From: Pseudomonas sp. QS1027
GTDB lineage: Bacteria; Pseudomonadota; Gammaproteobacteria; Pseudomonadales; Pseudomonadaceae
Length of the DNA stretch: 64,000 nt
NCBI RefSeq assembly: GCF_002814235.1
Contig: NZ_PHSU01000040.1
Coordinates: forward strand, 1-64,000
Direction of reading: 5' to 3'
The position numbers were made by a program, and so were the translations under genes. Below the pieces are notes generated by a model. The model did no database searches and was not told where the DNA came from. It saw nothing but the letters and a program-made list of their open reading frames with translations. Below, in pieces: positions 42,334 to 48,762 of this stretch (positions within the stretch are counted from its first letter, which is position 1; each line of letters starts with the position of its first letter).

Positions 42334-42612
42334 TTACACCGACGCCCCGTGCAACATCCCCTGAGTCAAATCATCGATGACCGCCTTGCCCATCTCGCCA
42401 AGGTAATGCGATGCCCAGGCATAGCGTTCGCCATCGCTTTCCAGAGCGGCATCGAGGGAGAGTGCTTTGGCGCAATAGAGCAGAAGAGACGCGTGCTCCA
42501 TGGCTTCCAGAATGGGAACGCCGGGGTTTACGCGAAATAGTTCACGACCTTGGGAGCCGCACTGGGAGAAGGTGATGACGCCGAGGGTCTTGATGTCGGT
42601 GTGATCGCTCAT
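42334..42612 (-). CDS. DUF3077-type small protein
   Basis: A 92-residue protein of unknown function. The segment LFRVNPGVPILEAMEHASLL followed by YCAKAL and, near the end, WASHYLGEMGKAVIDDL matches the pattern of the Pseudomonas DUF3077 family (FRV.AG.....AL..AS.LL, then H...MAKALIDAL). The ATG at 42612 has a strong GGAGG site 6-10 bases upstream and overlaps the stop of a short upstream frame by ATGA. The long structured leader (42613-42980) suggests post-transcriptional control. The family name is recalled from memory, not searched. Confidence 0.65.
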   Translation of the reverse strand: MSDHTDIKTLGVITFSQCGSQGRELFRVNPGVPILEAMEHASLLLYCAKALSLDAALESDGERYAWASHYLGEMGKAVIDDLTQGMLHGASV

Positions 42613-42707
42613 CGCACACCTCCGGCATCAGTCATGAAATGAGGATGTTTCTGACTGTTGAATGTTGAGAGGGCAGTGAGATTTACGAGCGTACTGAAAG
42701 CCTGCAT
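42609..42707 (-). CDS. Leader peptide coupled to the DUF3077-type gene
   Basis: A 32-codon frame (MQAFSTLVNL to MTDAGGVR) begins with ATG preceded by GGGAG at good spacing and ends with TGA overlapping the ATG of the DUF3077-type gene (ATGA). The arrangement suggests translational coupling, so structure around this small frame could control the downstream gene. The frame remains open further upstream to 42977, but the shorter version has the better start. No function is known. Confidence 0.5.
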   Translation of the reverse strand: MQAFSTLVNLTALSTFNSQKHPHFMTDAGGVR

Positions 42708-42738
42708 GGATAAAACTCCCGTATCAAAGTGAGAGCTA

Positions 42739-42801
42739 CCACGTTCGTTACCAAGCGAATGGGTGGCAGCTGTGCGCAGGTTGGTAAACCGGAGATACAG
42801 G
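42739..42801 (-). promoter_or_regulatory. Leader target blocks complementary to the upstream RNA
   Basis: On the minus-strand RNA, block 2 (42801-42779) reads CCTGTATCT then TTACCAA, complementary in order to block 1 of the upstream RNA (42925-42900: TTGGTAA then AGATACAGG). Block 3 (about 42760-42741) repeats GCTTGGTAAC from block 1 and could pair with block 2 locally. Pairing with block 1 or block 3 is mutually exclusive, a switch just upstream of the leader peptide's ribosome-binding site. Confidence 0.55.
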
Positions 42802-42861
42802 AACCCGGCAGGACCGAAGCCCTCCCACGCACAGCCGCCATTGCACGAAAAATGCGGGCAC

Positions 42862-42960
42862 AAAAAAACGCCTGCAATCGTGATTGGGCGCTGTTGGCGC
42901 CTGTATCTGGTCGGGTTACCAAGCCCGGTCGCTGAATTGATAGCGACAGGGAAAAGGTAG
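42862..42960 (-). ncRNA. Candidate C4-like antisense RNA
   Basis: The minus strand upstream of the DUF3077-type gene contains the block GGCTTGGTAACCCGACCAG continuing into ATACAGG, followed by a hairpin (GGCG... 42890 down to 42869; stems CGCC/GGCG and CAAT/ATTG) and seven Ts (42868-42862), an intrinsic terminator. The product would be a short RNA of roughly 100 bases complementary to the downstream leader. This is the layout of P1 C4 and P4 CI immunity RNAs. The 5' end is a guess, as no convincing promoter was found. Rfam comparison was not possible. Confidence 0.5.
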
Positions 42961-43048
42961 CGCGCACGATGAGTCACTGCAATGTGACTGGCGGGGGGTA
43001 TTTAAGTCGAAAAGTTTCAACTGGCATAGAGGGTTGTCCAGCGATCTT

Positions 43049-43966
43049 CTACTCACTCACTTCCCGCGAAGCCTTCCCCAGGGTTTCCCACAGCTCGCGC
43101 ATAGTCGGGTTCTGATTAGCCAACGAACAATAGGCACGAATCTCCAGTCCCGTGCTCCATTCATTGCCCCCGGCTTTTACCAGCTGTCCGCTATCCACGG
43201 CCGGAGCGGCCGCGCTCTGCGGTAGCCAGGCCACGCCATACCCTTCGATGGCCATCTGCATCAGCAACATGGTCATGTCGGCCTCGTAGCAACGGGTCAG
43301 TTCGCAGGGCGTGGACGCGTTCTTGAGGATCAGGTCGGCCACGCGTCCGAGAAAGGTCGTGGCGGTGTACGCCAGGTAGGGAACCGATTTACCAGCCTTT
43401 CCGGGCAGTCGATACAGCGGTTTGCCGCCACGGTCCGGTGCACAGAACGGCAGAAAGGCGTCCCGGCCCAGAGGCAGGCTGGCGAACTTGTCGGCGTCGA
43501 TCAGGATCGGCGCCTGGGGGTGGTGGTAAACGATCATCAGGTCGCAATTGCCTTCCGCCAGGGCAATCACCGCGTCGTGGATATTCGCCGCGACCACCCG
43601 CACGTTGAACGGCTCATGGTGCTTTTGAAATTGCGCCAGCCATTTGGGCAGGAAGGTGATCGACAGGCTGTGGCCCGCCGTGATCTGAATCGAACGCCCA
43701 GGCATCTTTTCGTCCTGGCGCAGAGTCGAGCGCAATTCCAGCAGTGCCGCCAGCGCCTCGCGGCCTTGTTCGCAGAACAGTTGGCCGGCTTGAGTCAGTT
43801 GCACCGGATAGGTGCCGCGGTCGACCAGCTGCGCTCCGACCCAATCTTCCAGTGAGCGAATACGCCGGGACAGCGCCGATTGGGTGACGCAACGAACCTC
43901 GGCGGCCCGGGAGAAATTCTTGTGTTGCTCGATCGCCAGGAGATCGTCCAGCCACTTGATTTGCAT
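43049..43966 (-). CDS. LysR-type regulator, HypT-like
   Basis: A 305-residue LysR-type regulator starting MQIKWLDDLLAIEQHKNFSR; a start 27 bases upstream (43993) is possible but gives an atypical extension. The winged HTH is at about 5-62 (FSRAAEVRCVTQSALSRRI), followed by a substrate-binding-like effector domain. AGHSLSITFLPKW, a FLGR segment and YGVAWLPQ resemble the E. coli HypT/QseD subgroup. It is divergent from the symporter-racemase pair with about 360 bases between starts, so it probably regulates them. The ligand is unknown. Confidence 0.82.
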   Translation of the reverse strand: MQIKWLDDLLAIEQHKNFSRAAEVRCVTQSALSRRIRSLEDWVGAQLVDRGTYPVQLTQAGQLFCEQGREALAALLELRSTLRQDEKMPGRSIQITAGHSLSITFLPKWLAQFQKHHEPFNVRVVAANIHDAVIALAEGNCDLMIVYHHPQAPILIDADKFASLPLGRDAFLPFCAPDRGGKPLYRLPGKAGKSVPYLAYTATTFLGRVADLILKNASTPCELTRCYEADMTMLLMQMAIEGYGVAWLPQSAAAPAVDSGQLVKAGGNEWSTGLEIRAYCSLANQNPTMRELWETLGKASREVSE

Positions 43967-44126
43967 GCTGCCCACCTCGGTCGCGGTGATCACGAGTCTA
44001 CGTCAGCGCCTGTCGGGCTTCGCCGGATTTTTCATAACTATTCCAAAAGCGCATCGGGTGATGGCGATTACTCATCATCTGTTGGGCGGGCTGACCCTAG
44101 AATCGAGCCATGGACACGGTCCCCCT

Positions 44127-44209
44127 GTAGGCGCTGGCTTGCCAGCGATGAGGCCCGCAAGTCTTGCATCGATCAGGCGGACGCCATCGCCAGCAAGCCG
44201 GCTCCTACA
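44127..44209. repeat. REP palindrome pair
   Basis: TGTAGGCGCTGGCTTGCCAGCGAT (a diverged REP unit, 44127-44149) and ATCGCCAGCAAGCCGGCTCC (from 44186) are in opposite orientation. They lie in the 357-base gap between the divergent LysR and symporter genes, unusual because REPs mostly occur between convergent genes. Apart from REP, no gene is seen in 43967-44323. Confidence 0.85.
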
Positions 44210-44323
44210 AGGGACCGAGGTGTTTGTGAGTTATGTGTTTGGGCGCGGCGCCGCAGAGCGGCCGGGCCGACGATTCTTTTCCTGCCAAGCAAAAAAACCG
44301 ACAACAGACTTGAGGGAAACACC

Positions 44324-45628
44324 ATGAGCAAAAACAGATTGCCCCGTCATATCGCCATCGGCATTGCCGCCGGTGTCCTGGTCGGCTGGCTGTGCCATCA
44401 CTTCGCGGCGGACGCCAAGTCGGCCAAGGACATCGCCGCCTACTTCTCGATGGTCACCGATATCTTCCTGCGAATGATCAAGATGATTATCGCGCCCCTG
44501 GTGTTCGCCACCCTGGTGGGCGGTATCGCCAGCCTCGGCAGTTCGCGTTCGGTGGGTCGTATCGGCACCCGCGCCATGGCCTGGTTTATCAGCGCGTCGC
44601 TGATCTCCCTGCTGATCGGCATGCTGCTGGTCAATCTGTTCCAGCCAGGGGCCGGGATGAACCTGCATGTCGACCAGAGCGCGGTTGCGGCCCAGGTGGT
44701 GAACACCGGCGACTTCAGCCTCAAGGTCTTTGTCAGCCATGTGTTCCCGCGCAGCATTGCCGAGGCCATGGCCAGCAACGAGATTCTGCAGATCGTGGTG
44801 TTCTCGCTGTTTTTCGGTTTCGCGTTGGCGGGGCTGAAGCAGGCCGGTTTCACCCGGATCACCAGCCTGGTAGATGAACTGGCCAAGGTGATGTTCAAGA
44901 TCACCGACTACGTCATGGCCTTCGCGCCCATCGGCGTGTTCGCCGCCATTGCCAGTGCGATCACCACCGAAGGCCTTGGCCTGCTGCTGGACTACGGCAA
45001 GCTGATCGCCGAGTTCTACCTGGGTATCGCCATTCTCTGGGCGGTGCTGTTCGGCGCCGGTTACCTGTTTCTCGGACGTTCGGTATTCACCCTCGGCAAG
45101 CTGATCAAGGAACCGATCCTGTTGGCGTTTTCCACCGCCAGCAGCGAGTCCGCCTACCCGAAAACCATGGAGGCCCTGGAGAAGTTCGGCGCACCGAAAC
45201 GCGTATCCAGCTTCGTCCTGCCCCTGGGTTACTCGTTCAACCTCGACGGCTCGATGATGTATCAATCCTTTGCCATCCTGTTTATCGCCCAGGCCTACAA
45301 CATCGAGCTGAGTTTCACCCAGCAGTTGCTGATTCTGCTGACGCTGATGGTCACCAGCAAAGGCATGGCCGGTGTCGCCCGGGCTTCGGTCGTGGTGGTG
45401 GCAGCAACCCTGCCGATGTTCAATCTGCCTGAAGCTGGCCTGTTGCTGATCATCGGTATCGACCAGTTCCTCGACATGGCGCGCACCGCGACCAATGTGG
45501 TGGGCAACAGCATCGCGACCGCGGTGGTTGCCCGTGCCGAACAGGAATATGAGTCCGAGGAGCAGCAGGACGAGTTGCCCGTCGCCCATTCCGTCGTGTT
45601 GGCGCGTACTCCCGCGACCACGGTTTGA
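44324..45628 (+). CDS. Dicarboxylate/amino acid:cation symporter (DctA/GltP family)
   Basis: A 434-residue inner-membrane transporter of the DAACS family that takes up C4-dicarboxylates or glutamate/aspartate with protons or sodium. The start MSKNRLPRHIAIGIAAGVL follows GAGGG; longer in-frame starts lie in non-coding REP sequence. Family motifs are present: the serine-rich reentrant loop (TASSESAYPKTME), the SFNLDGSMMYQ region of helix 7, and NVVGNSIATAVVA near the end. The gene is followed after 11 bases by a racemase acting on acidic amino acids, which favours glutamate/aspartate as substrate. Confidence 0.9.
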   Translation: MSKNRLPRHIAIGIAAGVLVGWLCHHFAADAKSAKDIAAYFSMVTDIFLRMIKMIIAPLVFATLVGGIASLGSSRSVGRIGTRAMAWFISASLISLLIGMLLVNLFQPGAGMNLHVDQSAVAAQVVNTGDFSLKVFVSHVFPRSIAEAMASNEILQIVVFSLFFGFALAGLKQAGFTRITSLVDELAKVMFKITDYVMAFAPIGVFAAIASAITTEGLGLLLDYGKLIAEFYLGIAILWAVLFGAGYLFLGRSVFTLGKLIKEPILLAFSTASSESAYPKTMEALEKFGAPKRVSSFVLPLGYSFNLDGSMMYQSFAILFIAQAYNIELSFTQQLLILLTLMVTSKGMAGVARASVVVVAATLPMFNLPEAGLLLIIGIDQFLDMARTATNVVGNSIATAVVARAEQEYESEEQQDELPVAHSVVLARTPATTV

Positions 45629-45639
45629 GAACCCCGGCC

Positions 45640-47118
45640 ATGAACCCCCAAGGCAAAAAATCCGAAACGCCGCCAGTCGCCCGCAAGCTGGGTATCGTCG
45701 GTGGCCTCGGCTCACTGGCCGGCGGCGATCTGTTCTTCAAACTGGTCAAGTCCAGGGCGGTGCTGGCGGACCAGGGGCGCTATCACTTCCTCTTCGAACA
45801 ACATCCGTTCAAGGATGTGCTGCTGCCCCTGGACCGCGAGGCGAGCATGACCGCGCGCAAGTTCTATGTGTTCCAGGTCTGCCAGTCCTTCGAGGCGGGC
45901 GGGATCGACGCGGTGGTGCTGCCGTGTTTCGCCAGCCAGACGTTCCGTGAGGAGATCCAGCAGGAGCTGGGGATTCCCGTCCTCGACCTGATGGCGGCCC
46001 TGGTCGAACACATTCGCCGGATCGCCGAGCCGGGCACGCGACTGGGTGTTCTGGCCTCGGACTATGTGCGCTACTCCGGATTGTTCGAGTGCTACCTGGG
46101 CGGGGATTTCCAACTGGTCTATCCACCCGAACCGGACCAACGCGCCCTGATGGACGCCATGTACGGTCTCAACGGAATCAAGGACGGCTATCTGCAAGGT
46201 GTACCGCTGGAAGGCGTGTACCAAGCCTGCTTGTCGCTACAGGAACAGGGCGCGAACCTGATCGTGCCGGGGCTGACCGAGCTTTCGCTGGTCTGCGCCG
46301 ATTTGCAGCGGCGCGGCCTGAGTGTGCTCGATATCAACGAGATCTATGCCGCCGCCGTAACCACCGCCGACGATGAGCCAACGCACACCCCCTTCAAGCT
46401 GGGAATCGTCGGCGGCGTCGGCCCGGCGGCCACCGTGGACTTCATGGCCAAGGTGGTCCGCCACACCCCGGCGGGCCGCGACCAGGACCATATCAAGATG
46501 GTGGTGGAGCAGAACCCGCAGATCCCGGATCGCACGGCCAATTTGCTGTTCGATGAAGCCGACCCGACCCTGGCGCTCTACGCCACCTGCAAGCGTCTGG
46601 AAAGTGCTGGCGCGCAGGCTATCGCGATTCCGTGCAACACCGCCCATGCCTTCGTCGAACGACTCCAGCCTTACCTGCGGGTGCCGATCGTCAATATGCT
46701 CAGCGAAACCGTCGAGGCAATTGCCCGGCAACACGGCAGCGGCAAGCACATCGGCCTGCTCGCCACCTCGGGCACGGTGCAGAGCCAGGTCTACCACCAG
46801 GCCGCCCGCCATGCCGGCTTGCCCCTGCTGATTCCCGGCTTCGATTATCAGGAACTGGTGATGAGCGCCATTTATGGCGAGCGTGGCATCAAGGCGGGAT
46901 TCACCGATGGCCTGTGCAAGGAGCAACTGCTGCTGGCGGTCGAACACCTATGCGAGCTGGGCGCCGAGGTAATCATCCTGGGTTGCACGGAGCTGCCCTT
47001 GGTGCTCAGCCATTGCGACGACTTCCAGGTGCGCGGGCACCGCGTGGCGCTGGTGGACCCGACCACCGTTCTGGCGCGGCGCTGTGTCAGCCTGGCGACC
47101 CGCACTGGCGTCAGATAA
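45640..47118 (+). CDS. Tandem two-domain aspartate/glutamate racemase-family protein
   Basis: The 492-residue protein contains two complete Asp/Glu racemase-fold domains in tandem (about 16-245 and 252-490), each starting with (K)LGIVGG. Domain 2 has both catalytic cysteines: Cys332 in IPCNTAHA and Cys449 in ILGCTELP. Domain 1 has Cys96 in LPCFASQT, but the second position is leucine (Leu212 in VPGLTELS), so it should not racemise by the two-base mechanism. Family members are about 230-250 residues, so this is a fusion or internal duplication. ATG at 45640 is chosen; an in-frame TTG at 45625 overlaps the symporter stop. Co-transcription with the symporter suggests use of acidic amino acid enantiomers. 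Confidence 0.85.
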   Translation: MNPQGKKSETPPVARKLGIVGGLGSLAGGDLFFKLVKSRAVLADQGRYHFLFEQHPFKDVLLPLDREASMTARKFYVFQVCQSFEAGGIDAVVLPCFASQTFREEIQQELGIPVLDLMAALVEHIRRIAEPGTRLGVLASDYVRYSGLFECYLGGDFQLVYPPEPDQRALMDAMYGLNGIKDGYLQGVPLEGVYQACLSLQEQGANLIVPGLTELSLVCADLQRRGLSVLDINEIYAAAVTTADDEPTHTPFKLGIVGGVGPAATVDFMAKVVRHTPAGRDQDHIKMVVEQNPQIPDRTANLLFDEADPTLALYATCKRLESAGAQAIAIPCNTAHAFVERLQPYLRVPIVNMLSETVEAIARQHGSGKHIGLLATSGTVQSQVYHQAARHAGLPLLIPGFDYQELVMSAIYGERGIKAGFTDGLCKEQLLLAVEHLCELGAEVIILGCTELPLVLSHCDDFQVRGHRVALVDPTTVLARRCVSLATRTGVR

Positions 47119-47142
47119 GGCCGCTTGTGTCCTCCCGATACG

Positions 47143-47991
47143 TCAGAGAAAACCCTCCGGCGGCTCATGCCGGGTGGGTGTCTTTTCTTCGTGATAGTGA
47201 GGACTGCCCCTCTCGGAGCTCATCAGGTCATGGTTCGCCAGGATGGTTTCCGTCAAGAGGCTGTCCTCACCTTCCTTGAACCAGCAGGCGAGGGCCGAGT
47301 TTCGGTTGCCGTGCATATCGACGATCTTCAGGCGCTCTTGCTCCGCAGGCGCGTGCGGCGAGGCCTCGGGAAAGGTCTTGGGCGGCAGTATCAGTGCGTC
47401 TCCGGGCCGGACCCACAGGTCGGCGAGGAATATTTCGTTTGCGAAGGGCCGCCAGCGCGCCACGCTGATCACCAGCGGCAGCCGGCCATAGCGGCAAAAA
47501 AACGCGTGAGGGAAGGCGTGGTATTCCAGGTCGGTCGGGTTATAGGTCAGCAGCTCACGCTGGCGTGCCACAGGAAGGTAGGGCGATTGGTGGCCGGCCC
47601 ATTTGCCATAGGTGTATTGGCCGAGGATCAGTTGCTCATACTTGAAGTGGATGCACTCACCGCTGCGCAACAAGGTCATGCCAAAGGCCTGGGCCGTTTC
47701 TTCAGTGGCCCACATCGGCTCGTAACGCACTTCGCGGACGTGAAAGTCGAACGACTTGATCGTGTAGGAACCGCAGGTGGTGGGGATTTCCTTGTGCTCC
47801 CAAGTGATGCCCTTATAGTGAGCCCCCCGTTCAAGTTCGGGATTTTCCGGTGTCAACTCGATCAGCCGACCCTCTTTATCGGCCTTGAGACGCGCCAGGC
47901 CATGGTCGTTGTACAGATAAGGGTGCGTGGTGGTGTCGAGATCGACCTCATCGCCATCGCCGATAAACGGCACGCTGTTGAAGACTTGCAT
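47143..47991 (-). CDS. Protein of unknown function (282 residues)
   Basis: No family was recognised. The protein starts MQVFNSVPFIGDGDEVDL with an ATG inside a longer frame whose first 21 codons look non-coding. It has no signal peptide or membrane segment and is rich in aromatic residues and histidine, with YEPMWATEETAQAFG, a central FKYEQLILGQYTYGKW and a His/Glu-rich tail. It converges on the racemase gene with a 24-base gap. The neighbour upstream on the same strand is a frameshifted small gene, so the two may have formed a pair. Confidence 0.6.
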   Translation of the reverse strand: MQVFNSVPFIGDGDEVDLDTTTHPYLYNDHGLARLKADKEGRLIELTPENPELERGAHYKGITWEHKEIPTTCGSYTIKSFDFHVREVRYEPMWATEETAQAFGMTLLRSGECIHFKYEQLILGQYTYGKWAGHQSPYLPVARQRELLTYNPTDLEYHAFPHAFFCRYGRLPLVISVARWRPFANEIFLADLWVRPGDALILPPKTFPEASPHAPAEQERLKIVDMHGNRNSALACWFKEGEDSLLTETILANHDLMSSERGSPHYHEEKTPTRHEPPEGFL

Positions 47992-48090
47992 GGTGGTTGC
48001 ACCGCCAGGATCAGGGTGAGACAGCCAAGGCGGCGAGGGCCGCCGCCTGTTCAATGCTGGCCGACCGGCAGGGTCGGCCAGGGTTATCCT

Positions 48091-48593
48091 TTACTTCGTC
48101 GTACCGTCAGCTGAACGGTACGGCACATGCTGCTCGCGGAACCAGTGCAAGTCAGGGGTCGTGCCCCAGTGGCGTACCGATGCGCGCTCGCCGATCCGGG
48201 TCAGGTTCATATGATTGCCATGGTAGTGCACCAGCAGCAGGTGGAAGACCGGATCTTCGCGCCGGTCCCAGATCACATCGTCCTGCTGCCGCCCCGCGTC
48301 CATGGGTTTGAGGCGGCAATCACCCTGGTCAAACTTGCCTTGCAGGCAAGTTCCGGTCTGGTAGTTGATCAACAGGGTGGCATTCTTGATTTCAGGATAG
48401 GGTTTTTCCAGTTCGGGCATGTACCAGAGCTGACCGGGTGTTTGCCGGTCTCGGTGTCGCCGACTTTCTGGCATTCCTTGCTGGCTTCGGACCAGTCCAG
48501 CCGGTTCAAACCCCGCACCAGCAACTGTGAACCACCGATATCCCGTGCGGCCTTGTCCGAGCTGCCTACACCGTCCTTCCTCCCGTTGCTCAT
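48091..48593 (-). pseudogene. Small unknown gene broken by a one-base frameshift
   Basis: Two minus-strand frames fit together as one protein of about 167 residues. The first begins MSNGRKDGVGSSDK and runs to TGKHP; the second continues GQLWYMPELEKPYPEIKN to the end YRSADGTTK. Adding one G near 48434 (CACCCGGTCAG read as CACCCGGGTCAG) joins them seamlessly. The break could be a real mutation, phase variation at a short G run, or a sequencing error. No family was recognised. It lies 99 bases upstream of the 282-residue unknown gene. Confidence 0.6.
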
Positions 48594-48762
48594 TGCCTTC
48601 TGCCATCATCCTGGTGTGATCAATTGGGCTCAATTGATGGGGGCCAGTATCGGAAGCGCGGCTTCGTCGAGACAGTCCAGAGTAGTGTCAGTGTGGTATC
48701 AGTTCGGTATCAGATGTGGAGTACACTTGGACGGCTGCCCAGGTACCGCCGAGACGATTGAC

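Noticed and set aside
42683..42967. A 94-codon minus frame (starting MRATFSLSLS) through the leader of the DUF3077-type gene
   Set aside because: It overlaps the proposed antisense RNA and is accompanied by a second open frame over the same bases. Arg/Ser-rich composition suggests RNA structure rather than protein constraint, although an Ash/Icd-like peptide cannot be excluded.
47125..48114. A 329-codon plus-strand frame opposite the 282-residue unknown protein
   Set aside because: The minus-strand frame has better amino acid composition and a plausible start. The plus frame looks like a shadow rich in Arg, Gly and Val.
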